A stretch of 64,000 nt of DNA. It comes from Glossina fuscipes. Taxonomy: Eukaryota > Arthropoda > Insecta > Diptera > Glossinidae. The position numbers and the translations under genes are program-made. The stretch lies in the NCBI RefSeq assembly GCF_014805625.2, contig NW_023998426.1, forward strand, positions 3,308,410-3,372,409, in the 5' to 3' direction. Below, in pieces: positions 23,846 to 36,448 of the stretch. Under the pieces are notes generated by a model. It saw only the letters and a list, made by a program, of their open reading frames with translations, was not told where the DNA came from and made no database searches. The stretch's first letter is position 1. The number at the start of each line of letters is the position of its first letter.

Positions 23846-24886
23846 ATAAATTGTTGTACTTACATATGCTATCAACCGATTCTCATCTTCGCAAAAGATC
23901 TTGAGCTGCTTAAAAGAAATAGCTAAAGATATTAATATATTTCATGGACGTTTTCGCAAGATTTTCATTACTATTCGCTTCATGGATGAAGGCACACCGT
24001 CTTCTTTCGAATGGTCGCAATTTTCTTTATATGTTGCCGGTTGAGTTGATTGGTGTCGTAGAAAAAAAAGGCCTAAAGAAAAAAGGGATCTTAATTGCTT
24101 TATAATCGATTACTTAGCCCCTCGCCCGTCGGCGATAGTGATGGAAGGCTTAGATGTAAGAAGGAAGACGGAAAAAGAAATGCTTTTGCACACCCGACCT
24201 AAGAGTGAGAGTTATTCCAAAGACGCGCTGCAAGCAGATATTTCAAAGAACGAGCGATCGTAGAAGTGTGTTGAACCGTAAAGGTTTTTGATAACTACTT
24301 TAGTCACCACAGTTGGGCTGATCTAACTACGGGCAATGGTTAAATGTTCCGACAAGTAAATGCGGAAATGTGTAGACCGGTACGCTAGTGAGAAAGTCTT
24401 TAATAGTTCCCGTTGTCATTGGCATAAGAGTACTTTTTCAAATGGAATCTATAAAAAGTGTTTCGATTCAGCCGTTCCCGTTGGAACTTTTTGAACACGT
24501 TATGTGCATGTGTGCTAGGTTTTGGAAAGCAGGAAAGCATTAGAATATTAAAAAGATCTTGAATTTTAAATACCTGAAGAAATCAATACTTTTTAGAGAT
24601 CATAATATATATATATATATATGTATTTAAATCATTTTAAATATGTATCCCTCGCAGAGTGTATTGTTTATTTAACGTCTCATAAATTTCTTCTTTTGAA
24701 AATTTCAAACAGTACACGCAGTCTACAATACAATATTCCAGTTCTTTAAGTTTATTTATTACATTTTTTTGAAATGTTTTTGTAAATCATTTTTTTTTTT
24801 TTTGCGTACTTTCGCTTGGCTTCGTTAATGGATTGTCAGCGTTAAGTACTAAAGTATTGCATATATAAATACCCAGATGTACGTGC

Positions 24887-24917
24887 GTGTGTACGTGTGT
24901 GTGTGTGTGTGTGCGCG
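24887..24917 (+). repeat. (GT)n microsatellite
   Basis: GT run with a CG-containing edge. Confidence 0.9.
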
Positions 24918-25544
24918 TAAATGTTTATGTTTTTGTTTCAAGTGTGAAATAATGACGTGCGTTTATGGGACTTTATATCCATGTGTGTGGACAATCATTA
25001 TTTTTATCACCGTGTGCGTTTCGTCCATGAGTTAGTTGCTTTCGTGTTAAATAACAAAATTGAAATTACGGATAAAATATAGAAAATGTAGGAAAATAGC
25101 TTTCTTCCGCTTATTTCAACGTTTCATATCAAATGTATGTTAACCACTAATTACGTCGCCTGGAAAAGCTTTTGTTGCAATTTGGTTGTAATACTTTAGT
25201 TAAAAAGAAAGAAAAGAAAAACGCAATAAAATTCATGGATATAAAATACGAAATGATACCTTGTAATATGTGAAGTTGTAAAATGCATTTATGTTCCAAA
25301 TAACAATACTCGAAGAGATAATAACAACAGCCAGAGACACATAAATAATACCATAAACTTCACCTTGAGAATTATGCGATAGTTTACATTTTATTTATTT
25401 ATATTTTTAATCATTTCTTTGGTTCCTGAGTAGCAGCAACTTTCCTCTTGGCCAAGAATGCCAAGAATGCGAACTCTTCTACACATTACAACTTTTAGCA
25501 AAATTAATAATTAAATCGACACAGATTTATTTTACTCGCCGATG

Positions 25545-25990
25545 CGTTCAGCCCTTTTGGAATCTCACGAAGCGCGCCATTTTCTTTCGGTCAGAACGCC
25601 ATACAGCATCAGATTTCAGAAAGTCTTCGCCAAACAACTTGTGTCTTATTCTGCAGATGGCCTTGTATTCGCAGAGAATATGGTGGGACGTTACAATCTT
25701 TCCTGGGCAGGATTTTCTTTGTGGAGATCAAATGTAAGCGGTCAACGCGATGTTAACATGGCTTCGTGGTACCTCACAGAAAAGCCCTGGAGCTTATTGT
25801 CCCCCAGGCTCCCCCGTTAGCTAAAGAGATAGCGCTTCCGCTGTCTTCAATATGCAGATGGCCATATTAGGTATATGTTATGACGCTTGCCCAGCTCTTT
25901 CAAGGTTTGGAGACTCTTCAGCATGAGCCTAAATGTTATTAGAAGTCCTGAAGCGCCGTTAAAGCAACCTGGCTGTCACAATGAGCGGTA
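25545..25990 (-). pseudogene. Non-LTR retrotransposon (R1/LOA-like) fragment: RNase H domain and C-terminal tail
   Basis: On the minus strand a frame reads DSQVALTALQDF (the RNase H Asp block). A second reads LKSLQTLKELGKRHNIYLIW (usually followed by VPGHxGIEGNE, here decayed). A third reads CPGKIVTSHHILCEYKAI, then KLFGEDFLKSDAVW, which fits the C-terminal CCHC-like block and 'HLG..FL' motif after the RNase H of R1/LOA-type elements. Several stops and frameshifts make it dead. No RT lies next to it. Confidence 0.7.
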
Positions 25991-27486
25991 GATTAGCTCT
26001 TTTTTGCTTTGCCTTCTTAGGCATTCAGAGGCATATACGGAGTTTATTTTTAACTGCAATTATGTTCAAACAATGTTCATAATAGTATATCTTGGAATTT
26101 TTACATCCACCATCGAAAGATGGGGAACACATTTACATTGTTAAAGCGCTCGCAGCACTCAAAGACAAAGCATATATACAAAGCACATACATTCTTCATC
26201 ACAATTGAATTCCGAATCGATTTCTCTGCCTATGGAATGTTTCTGGTAAACGTTGTCACGGTCGCAAAAACCCAGTTTCAATTTGTCAGACTCATAGGAA
26301 ACACTTGTAGGCAGGTTTGTATTGAAAATGAGTCAAATCGGTTGAGGGAAGCGCCGATAGTGCAATGTACACGGGAAGCAATCTTCGAATTCAAAGCCAA
26401 ATAATTGAGTTTCGTTGCTATTACTCTACAAACTAACGCAGCTCAAAAGCCCCACCAAACTTTCTTTGTATATTCTATGGGCGATCTTAGAGAACTTGTG
26501 CCATGTCCATTCAAGTTTTTAGACTATCGATATTTCACTTTTCCTAGAGTCTCAATTTTTTTTTTTTTTTTTTTTTTTCTTTTTAAGGTAAAGCGTAGTG
26601 GGCATAGAAGATTCCTTTACAGCCGAACTTTATTTTCTGTTTTGAATTTAATTTTCCTGCTTGTTTCTATTATATGCTTTCTTTTTACACTTTCATAACA
26701 CTTTTAAATTTTATAGTTTAAGCTCATGCCTCCAAGAGAAGATAATACTTGTTACAGGTTTTAATTTGTTTCTCAACTTTTTCCATAATTACTACAACGG
26801 TCATTAAACAGCAACGGAAAAAAGCTTCCCTTCATATATCCCTTCATACATGTGAAGGGATGCGAAAAAAATTATGGGAAAATTATCATCTGGTTACTGT
26901 TTCAATTAAATCCTTAAGATATGTTACCATATACAATACAAATTACAGTAACATATATGTAAGATGGGGCTTACATGAATTATCAAAATTATTTCAATTT
27001 TCATAGTGTTCCTTATAAGTAAAATTTCTGTTTACATTTATTAAATGATTCATTCATGCTCTCTTAATCCTTCTTCTTTAATTTTTTTCTCTCTTTTGCT
27101 TTCATTATCGCTTTTATTTCTAATAAGCAGTAAAAATACAAAAATCAGCAAATAGCTTTAGGAGATGCTTTTAAAGAATCCACAAGTGTCATCCGAGCAA
27201 CATTTGAAAAATATGTGATAGCATTTTACATTTCGCTCTATACATTCGAGCGAAGAATCTAACGTACTCAACAGCGATATGGAATTGAAAAGGAACTACA
27301 TCTTGTGGTGTCCTAAATGTAAATTAAAAACGAAATACCTGTAACTAGATATTTTGATTTTTACATATACATATTAAACTTAGGTAAACTCAAATGGGGC
27401 CAATAGATGCACAAAATATGTTTGCCTTATTTGTATTTGCTTTAATCCAGAATAGTTAATTAAATTATTTTCTTATTTATTTTTAT

Positions 27487-27835
27487 ACCCTATACCACCT
27501 GTGATAGGAGGACGTATTAAGTGAGGACTTGACATAGATCCATGTTTTATTGTAACAAAATATACAAATGATGATTCCGAATCAAGCTTGTCTAAGCTTG
27601 TCTACCTTTCTGTCCGTCCGTCTGTCTTGTTTTCTTTTCGTCCACTTGTGGCGCAACTTTTGAAATATTTTGATGAAACTTAGCACACTGATGTGCTTTG
27701 ACCTAAGGACGAACGCTATTCAAAATGATTCGAATTGGACCATTTTTTCAACCACTTCCCATATAGCACCGTAGGGTAGTGTAAGGTATTCAATGGTCGG
27801 CCGTGCCATATTATAGTGTTTTCACTTGTTAATTT
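27487..27835 (-). repeat. Family 1 repeat, internally deleted, both ends present
   Basis: Read on the minus strand it runs from GGCACGGCCGACCATTGAAT through the GTCCAATTCGAATCATTTTG block, TGTGCTAAGTTTCATCAAAA, GACAGACGGACGGACAGAAA, and GATTCGGAATCATCATTTGT, to TATCACAGGTGGTATAGGGT. It is about 350 bp, so over half of the family interior is missing while both ends remain. This defines the element's ends well. Confidence 0.7.
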
Positions 27836-28229
27836 TTAAAGTGAATATATTTTCAAGAGTTGAAGTTTTTTTCAAAGCATATTTCCTAGTCTTCCGCCAT
27901 AACTTGCGTATGATTTAATGCAGCCACTCTTCGAATAGTTTGCGAAATCAAAATTTTCATTCTTGTAAAATCTATAAAAATTATATTTATATAAATATCC
28001 CGCCAAAAGTCGATATCGCTCTTACAGAAAGTACAGCTGCCTAATATCACATCTTATAGTCAAGGATTTTTCGTTTGCATTGATTTAGTATTCAGTTGAT
28101 AATAGAAAACATTTGATTATTAGATGTTGTAGCTTATAGTTCTAATCTCTCTAAACAAAAGTATGGATTAGCTATCAAGATTGAGGAAGATCCCCGAAAA
28201 TTGTGGTTGAACCGTCTTTGCTTCTCTTG

Positions 28230-28390
28230 TCAATTAGCTTCTAAGTCGATTTTTGCGGGTTCAAATTCCATTACGGATTGACTGACCGCACTTGGTCGTA
28301 GCCATAATTCATGCTCTGTCGATAAGGGCATAACCACCCACGCTAAGCTACGACCACTCGCTGTTGGTTTTGCCATTTCTCTCGGATCAA
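28230..28390. repeat. tRNA-like repeat relic, orientation unclear
   Basis: It holds TTTTGCGGGTTCAAATTCC (B-box-like) at 28252-28270, GACCGCACTTGGTCGTAGCC, and GATAAGGGCATAACCACCCA. Similar pieces (ACCGCACTGAGGTTTAAACT) occur in the reverse orientation near 55290-55320. Confidence 0.3.
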
Positions 28391-31139
28391 TCATCATGTT
28401 ACAAGCACAGGGGAAAATTCCTTGTGTGATTGGTCAAAGAGAAAAAAGTGGCACCTCACAGCGATGTGTGGTTGATACAAAAATGATTATGTAGGTAGCT
28501 ATCGGCGAGGGACACTATCGTGTTCCATTAGCTGTTTTATTAAGATGAGAAAGCACGAGAAGTTTGCAAACGTTTTCGATCATAAATGATTTAAAGACCT
28601 TATGATGAGCACTTTTTCCTTCTCTGCCTTGTTCACACTTGTTTTTCTGCGAGAATTGTCTGACCAGTAGCAAACACAGCCAAGCGGTTTTCTGATCAAA
28701 TTGTTGCAATGCCGGTTGAGTAGGACTATATTTAGTTGTTATTAGTTCGTAGTCAGCTATATTCCATAAAACATTTATCGAACTAAAATCATTGCTTTCT
28801 CACAGCACTCAATGACGAAATGAAAATGAAGTTGACAACGAAAAACATGTTTTTTTTTTTTAATAAAACTATTGAGGTTCTAATCAAAATATCATAGCCA
28901 AGGATAAGCGATAAATCCTTTACGTTCAGTATAGATCCTAAGCAATAACTAACTCTTTAAAAATCTCTTTCTCTGTGTGCCATTTCATTCGGTTCATTCT
29001 CTGTTTTTGTTTTTGTTTTTTTTTTTTTTTATATACATGTATCTGGGAGAATATATGAAAGCTTTTTCTCATATCTCGATTTCCTGTGTGTTAGTGGGAG
29101 AAAGTTTCAGGCAAAATGAAAATGTATTCACCCGGAACGACATAGATTTTCCCAGACAACTGTTAATTGTAACCAACAGTTTTACGTAAAAATTTTGCAT
29201 ACAGTTTTACGGTTATGGTCAAAGCGTTTACAACAATTGGTCGGTGAAACGAAAGTACGAAAAGTTTTTTTTTTTTTTTATAAAATATATATTCATACAT
29301 ATATTATATATATATATATAAATGCGGTTGTGTATGTTTGTGCGAGTGAATTGAATTGAATTGAAATTCATTTCAAAGGTTTTCGTGTAAAGTTGTAAAA
29401 AACAAGAGAAAAGAAAAAAACGCGCTCACATGAATTAAAAGCACAGGAAAGGAAAACAATATATAAATATATGTAAATATATATATATGTGAGTAAAAAA
29501 GTTATAAAGGATTTGAATAAAGGCTTCATTTTTATTAAAGACTTGTGTGCTTTTGTGGCTTTCTCCATCATTTTTACTAAAATAACTTTTGTTAGCTTTG
29601 CCTTGGTGTTCTTGTGAATGTTTATTAAATTTGTGCCTAAAAACCTATTTAAACTTTCTAAACTTTTGCGCGCTTGACTTACTTTCTTTTCAACATTTTA
29701 TATGTAATTAAATTCTGGTTTCTTCTTTAAATCCCCTTTGATGACAATAATAATAATAATAACAACAATAAACACATTTTTCTTCCATTAGTACCGTTAG
29801 AGCTTGAAAAGTTTATACCATATTTTCTTTCTTGCTATTTATTTATTATCATATTATTGCTGCTGCTGTTACATTTTGATTAAAGTTTATAATCGGATCT
29901 AATGGAAAAATTGAAAGCATATTTCTTGTTGTATTGTTAGGTAAAATAAATAAGTGCGTTTCACAATGCGAGCATAAAATGTATGTACGTGCGTAAGTAA
30001 CCATTAAAAGTAACCTAACTAAGAAAGATCTACAAACTTTTCAAAAAGAAAAAGAAGCAAAACAACAACAATAACAATAAAATCTAAATCAACAATACGA
30101 AGAAAATGTGACCTGCTGCTCTTAAGGAAAAGTGTAGGTTTGAACTAACCAACTAAGTAAAAGTAAAACGAATCCTGGACACCCTTGTCGTCCTCGATAC
30201 ACAAGATATATGTACGTAGGAATTTAGTTCTTTTAACAAGAATGACTTGAGGCAATTTGGAAGCTTTGGCCTAGAGGAAAATTATTACCTTATTAAAAAT
30301 AGGTATAAAGTGCCGGGAAAAGCATTTGAAACTTTTTTTGATAGAGTATTGGACTTGGAATTCCATCACCAACAGAACTGCTGTCGTTATCAAGCTAGGT
30401 CATGTCATACATTCATTGAATTTCGAGAAAAATTCATAATTTTATCGAGGACTGCTGCTTGCTCGATATCAACCCAAGACTAAAAATTATAGTCGAGCCA
30501 TTTCGATAGCGACAACCGTTAACTGGTTGAGAGCGTTTTTCGTGGAAAGGTTTTGCAATCCAAGGGCGTGGTTTTTAATCGATTGAATCTAGTAGAACAT
30601 TCTCGAACTTAAGCTTAAACTCAAACACATTTTTGCATTTATAAGCTCATTTCAAATGATCGAAACGGTGTGAAAATTGTTGCGCGCCCGTTTTTCTGTA
30701 AGGGAATAAACACAAAAAAAAAAAAAAGTCAAGAGAAAAAAGTAATAATTTTATTGCAGACACAAGTGGTACTTTATTTACCAAGTCTGAAAATGAATTT
30801 AAGTGCTTTTGTGACTTCACGTACTAGCAGGAAGTAATCGATTCCAACTTAGTTTCTTTATTAGAATTTGGTTTTATTTATTTATTTATTTATTTACGTA
30901 TTTAGAATGAGTAAACTAAGCATCTTTGTTGCTAAAAACTATACTTTATAAAGATATTTAAAAACGTTGCAGTCGATCAAGGTCGACTTGGCGATTCCCT
31001 ACATAGCTTTACCTAGAATAGTTCTTTATTTATTTTTGTGATTAAATTTGAAAAACTAGAATTTATTTCTATGTGAAAGCATGAGAGCCTCGTTTCGATC
31101 GGCTCCCGGAAATTATTTTTGTGTAAAGTCGTTACTGTA
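28391..31139. other. No gene recognised
   Basis: Homopolymers and (TA)n (29265-29320), and (AAT/AAC)n at 29740-29770. The 78-aa frame at 30247-30483 (+) is in somewhat less AT-rich DNA but matches nothing I know. Confidence 0.5.
30872..30897 (+). repeat. (TTTA)n microsatellite
   Basis: About six TTTA units. Confidence 0.9.
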
Positions 31140-31530
31140 GACTACGCTTCATCATAAAATTATACCCAATTAAAAGTTGAACTCCTTATATGATGTGATG
31201 TAGGTGATGTAAAGCATAAAAAATAGATCTATGTGATCAAAATTTGCCACAATTGAGTTTTATATAAAATTACCCATCTCATGGATCGAATGACATCAAG
31301 GACTATGATATAAAAAATTTGATGTTTTTCCCCTTCCAAAAGTGAAGCTTTCGTAGAAACGTTTAAAATTCTGTATTACAACTACAAAGCGGTTTCAAAG
31401 GTTCAATTTTTTTCCATATAATGTCTTTTTCAAAATAAAGCTTTTTATGGGGAATGGGCCCCCATTCATTTTCAATACGGTACGCACTTGAAAAAAAGGA
31501 CGTTAAGTCTTAGGTCCTTCTAGGCATTAC
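31140..31530 (+). repeat. Family 1 repeat, middle part
   Basis: It carries GATCTATGTGATCAAAATTT, AGTGAAGCTTTCGTAGAAAC, CCATATAATGTCTTTTTCAA, TTTTCAATACGGTACGCACTTG and TCTTAGGTCCTTCTAGGCAT in family order. The hairpin module is missing, so the 3' part is shortened. Confidence 0.5.
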
Positions 31531-32439
31531 ATGCATTCGCATGACCTTAATTTAAAGCATGACCTTCTTTAATTCATTGTGAATCACTATCGTGTCTATA
31601 GTGAGCTTAGTCGGTCACTGTTGGGGCATATATCTCCGAAGCTAGAGTCACTTCTTATCTCTTTCTCATTCTTTGCTTTTTTGAAGTGACTGAGTGAAAG
31701 AAAACCAAATAAGACCCCAACAGTTGTAGCGTAATTCATAGATGTGTTTGTGCATGGATTCGGAATAAATCTGTGGATTTTGGTGAGCTTAAGCAAGGCA
31801 TCCAAAGTTTTTTTATAATTTCTTTTGAATGGAAACAAAATGTAAATTCCTGGAGGTGATTAAGAAAAGCAAATTTTTGAAATAATAAAACAAAGCAAGA
31901 CCAAAGTCATCCTAGCCAACGGTCTCTATTATAAGTGGCTGTGCGGCATGCAGCTGGTGCAAAATTGAATTTAAGAAAAAAGAAAAAAAGACAAACCACT
32001 TAACCTACATACCCCTTTAGCTAGTGAGACGAGCGGAAGGATTCTATAAATATTGATTTTTTTAATTACTGACGCGTGTTTGATTTTTTCAATTTTTGTC
32101 CAAAAAAAAAAAGAAAAGCAATCACTTATAAACTATGAAATAATGTTAAAATTAACTTATGCAAAACTTACAGCTCTACTGCATTTCACTAGGAATGCTG
32201 CTAATAGATGTAATAAAAAATTCGAATGAAAGAAATAAAAGTTATGTTGCGTGTGTTGTGTTTTCGCCATTGATGTCTTTTCCTATTCAAACATTCTTCC
32301 TCATATTCTGTCTTCGGAGTTTTTACGCGAAAGCGTGACTTGTTTAATGCAAGACTGGGGAAGATGGCAAAAAATCTACAATTTTATATTCGAGTTCATA
32401 ACTAGCATCGCAAGCTATTCATTTCTTGGCCATGCCCTG

Positions 32440-32680
32440 ACCCATTTCGAGCCGCTCTTAATCTCATTCGGAATCACTTTCTGAATCGCTTAAGCTTATC
32501 GATTACATGATATGAGATATTAGCGCAAGAGAAAGTGATTCAGAATCGATTTAAGGTTGTCTGTCCGTCCATCCACTAGTAAATGTAGCCTTGTATTTAA
32601 AGCAGAATTTTCGATATTTTGATGAAATTTGATACACTAACTGTGCATTCAATTCTCTACCTGGCATATCATATATAAAG
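32440..32680 (-). repeat. Family 1 repeat, hairpin and probe-like 3' half
   Basis: The minus strand reads TCAAATTTCATCAAAATATC, TGGATGGACGGACAGACAAC, TAAATCGATTCTGAATCACT, then a second hairpin half near 32465-32490 (GCGATTCAGAAAGTGATTCC). Confidence 0.5.
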
Positions 32681-35600
32681 ATATCTGGAAATTATTAAGC
32701 GAAAGTCTGAGAAATTTTACTAATTTGCATTTTGCACAAAATGTTAAGACATTTTGTCATTTAGCTGTCTCTGGTCTGAATCTATTCGATACGTATTTAA
32801 ATATTCACGTTTATAACTAACATGAAGTAGACAACATTAAGTAAATGCGAAGGCTGCAATGATCAACAATTTCCAGCTAAAATTTTATGAATACCTTTTA
32901 AATCGATCTTCTCAGTGATGCTGCATTAATGCACCTTTCTTCGAAAATGTTTTGAAAAATGAACATAAACGCATTTTGCAAACTTCTGCTTGAATAGTAA
33001 ACAAGTTAGGAATCAACAGATAAGAGGCATTAGTCTCCGCTTTACTTGGTTGAAAGCTTGAAATTTCGAGGAAAAATTGTTGTTCATGCAATGAATTTTT
33101 TTTTCTTTTGAATATTCTCGAAAGCTGAAAGCATCTATCAAGCTAACAAAAAAAAAAAAAAAATTTTTGATTTTTCCTGAATATAATGCTAAACCCATTT
33201 AGCTATCAATTAATTATTGATTTGCTTGCAAGGAAAAAATTATGCATTCAAAGGCTACGTAGCCTTTCAGTAATATATACTCTGTATTATGTAACTGTAA
33301 ATGTAATTTCGTAAAAATATTCTTCTTCTTTAGAAATTTGTTGAATATTTTAGCGGCTCGACATGCTAGGAACAACGTTTTGCTTAAAATGTTAAGCTGG
33401 GCTGTCTATTCTAGCCTGATATCGCTATAACTTATTATGTTAAGCCAAAGTGTCTGCAGTTGAATAAGTTTTGCATTTCTTTTTACTTTCGCATCTAATA
33501 GCATCGCATTAGCCACAATATGCTGATAGGATTATTTCACGTTGCTTTTCAAATTGAAAATTCAATGGTTTTCTTTTCCTATACAGGTGGAGCGTGAAAG
33601 CTCTTAAAGTCAAATGCCTGCAACGTATTTTGGATATAATCCGTTTTTTGTTTTTTTTTTTTACTAATCGTGCAATTTTTCACGTGGCGAAAAGATAATA
33701 TAAGTAAAAAAAAATTGAATTTTATTTTAAGATTAAAAACTTGAGCAACCTCATAAACGCACACATTAACAGAAACGCTTCAAGTTCCCTGCAAATCGAA
33801 AACATGTAGGAAAATATTTTATTCGAAGCCCCCAGATCAGTGTTATTTATCGCCAATCGGTTATACTGCTGTTATGCTAATAATTTATTTGTAATAAAGA
33901 CAAACCTCACCTGATGCACCTCACCTTTGATTAGAGTTGGAGGGAACATTTACAACAAATGCCTTAACGCCGACACCGCATCCTTAATGCGATTTCATAG
34001 AAGACATGACGAGCCCGATACGAATTCAAAAACGATATGAGGAGTGTTCTAATTTTTTATCTCGAATCAACCTACCCTTATATATATATATGATCACGAT
34101 CTGCTTTGAAAAACGGAGTTGATTTACCTACATATATACAGCTTTATAGTGCTTTATATTATATACGTAAATCGGGTTAACCGCCATTCTCTTTAAATCT
34201 GGTCTAATCGATCTCGGAAGTAAGAATTTGAAAACTAAATAGCAATCTAACAACACTGGATGATTACTAATCTTCATTGCATATGATTACCTCTGACGCG
34301 ATTATTTTTATGCGAAAGATAAAGTGTGTTCCTTGAGGTCTCCATTCAGCGAGGCTTTTGATTAGTAAATCAACTTTAAGGCGGTAAAAAGTTGTTTTTG
34401 GTAAAATATTTCTACTTTAGTTTCAAAGCGATCTCACCGATAGTAAAGAGAAATTGGAAAGGGGCAGGAAGTGCTTAAAGTCTGCCTTTGAAATTTCCAA
34501 AGTCTTCCATTGATCTGTTTGGTTATAAAATTCTCGAACATTTCAATAGCATTCTTTGCACAGCAGATGACCTGCATTCTCAAATCAATCAAGCAAATCA
34601 GGTTTAACGAGCGTCGAGTTCAGGCAGCACCCCACAGTTAATTATTCATATGCTTTTTTTTTTAAGTTTTTGTCTTTGAAACTCTTTAGCTAATTCGTTT
34701 AGGGTGATATTAAGGTCAACTGTAAGGGCGTACGCTTTTAATCAAAATGATTGGATTTTTTGCTAGCTATAAGTAGGCTACGTACCTAATTCTGAACTGA
34801 ACAGAACGGTGGAAAAAGAAAAATTCGTCTCTTTACAGCAAAGTTCCGAGGCTGTTGTAATTACGCGACCATAGCTACTTAGTGTTGCTAACGTTTCTTG
34901 AATGAGTGCTGCCATGTATAGACGAACGGAAAAATTTGTTTCCTTAAATGAAGGACTAAATAGCATCGTCGGGTCACATCCAGCTAGTCCATCGATGTAT
35001 TATGAATATTCGGGTTATTCGTCGATGATGATAGTTCGGTTGCCATGTATTATGTTTTGCGCTTCGATCAATGCACCATTCCGCGATACTTTATACACAA
35101 CTTTAGCTATTTGAATATAAATAAAAAAAAATATTTTTGCATTTTGTTGAGGTAACAATTATAGTGCTAAGTAAAACTGAACTATAGAGCGTAGACTAAA
35201 AGTTGCCAAAACACTGTTTAGCATATTGCAGTACTGCTCACGGAATCTCTTGAAAATGCTTTACAATTATTTTGTACAGTTTATGCTTACTGTAGCGGAC
35301 AGGAAAATCATAACGTCGTAGTAAACGCCAAATAAAATTCCTATACAGGAACGCAGCAAATAATACATTTTTTCAAGTAGCAAAGGTATATCATCTGATA
35401 GACAATGATAGTTGACATTTTAATTGGAATTTTTTGTGTTGAACATAAATCGTTAACAAACGCAATCGTTTATAAACGCAATTTGTCACCTTCTCCTTCT
35501 TTGGAAATAACATTCAAATAGAAAAGGCAACGTCGTGAGGATACGACAGTGATTTAATAATTCTGTCGTGTGTGTCGGGGTTTCTCTTTTCTTTTGAAAT

Positions 35601-35880
35601 GGCGCGACAGCGTTTTTTTTTTCTTTTCATGGTGAGTGGCTATAATAGTTAGCCAGTAGCTAACGACCAACTAACAAATTTCTCATCTCATCCAGGTTTC
35701 TTTTTGAAAGACTTTTTTAATAATTCATTTGAGTACACTATTCCACGCTTCAAAAGAAACAAAGAGTCACAACAGAAACCGAATTCAAAACTAATTTCCT
35801 AACTAAATACTTTTCTGCCACGAAATATGACCTGATAAAGTATAATAATTTAAAAAGGTCAGCTAGTACACGCTATACTA
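32681..35880. other. No gene recognised
   Basis: AT-rich, with poly(T) runs and small overlapping frames only. Confidence 0.55.
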
Positions 35881-36310
35881 TTTTGCAAAAGCCTCGATCC
35901 AATCCACTTTGTGTATAGCTCGCCATGAAACCAAACCTCAAACTTCATCAAAATATCTGNNNNNNNNNNAAAATATCTGCAGATTGAAAATAATAGTACA
36001 CGGACAGACATCAGATTGACGAAAGCGCTGTACTTTTTTAAAAAAGCCTCGATCCAATTCACTTTGAGTATAGCTCGCCATGAAACCAAACCTTAAACTT
36101 CATCAAAATATCTGCAGATTGAAAATAAAAATACATGGACAGACATCAGATGGACGAAAGCGCTGTACTTTTTTAAAAAAGCCTCGATCCAATCCACTTT
36201 GAGTAGACATCAGAGGGACGAAAGCATTTTAATTGATCCAGAAAATCAATCTGAATCGATGGGTGTAGCAAAAGGTGGATCGATGTTCTACATCGTTCCA
36301 CATTGTGCAC
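35881..36310 (+). repeat. 135-bp tandem repeat derived from family 1
   Basis: The motif GCCTCGATCCAAT recurs at 35891, 36046 and 36181. The second unit is 135 bp. The first is 155 bp but holds a 10-N gap and a 10-bp repeat across it, so its real length is also 135. Each unit contains CATCAAAATATCTGCAGATTG, GGACAGACATCAGATGGACG and GATCCAATCCACTTTGAGTA, which are diverged family 1 modules. The array ends in a family 1 hairpin/3' segment (36220-36300). Confidence 0.7.
35960..35969. other. Assembly gap (10 N), probably spurious
   Basis: AAAATATCTG lies directly on both sides (35950-35959 and 35970-35979). Removing the gap and one copy restores the 135-bp period of the tandem repeat. Confidence 0.95.
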
Positions 36311-36448
36311 GCATTTCTAAACGCTCGACGTGTGCGTGTGTTTGTATGTGGCTTCATGCCATTAAAATGTCTTTTATGTTAACATTTTGAATGTTTGTTA
36401 TACGACAGTCTGGTATAACGATAACATGCTCACGCATGAATTCAAGTA

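Larger units (their letters stand above)
22456..25540. other. No gene recognised
   Basis: Apart from the family 1 copy at 23536-23845 and the (GT)n run, it is AT-rich DNA with a poly(A) run at 23000-23019. Confidence 0.55.
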
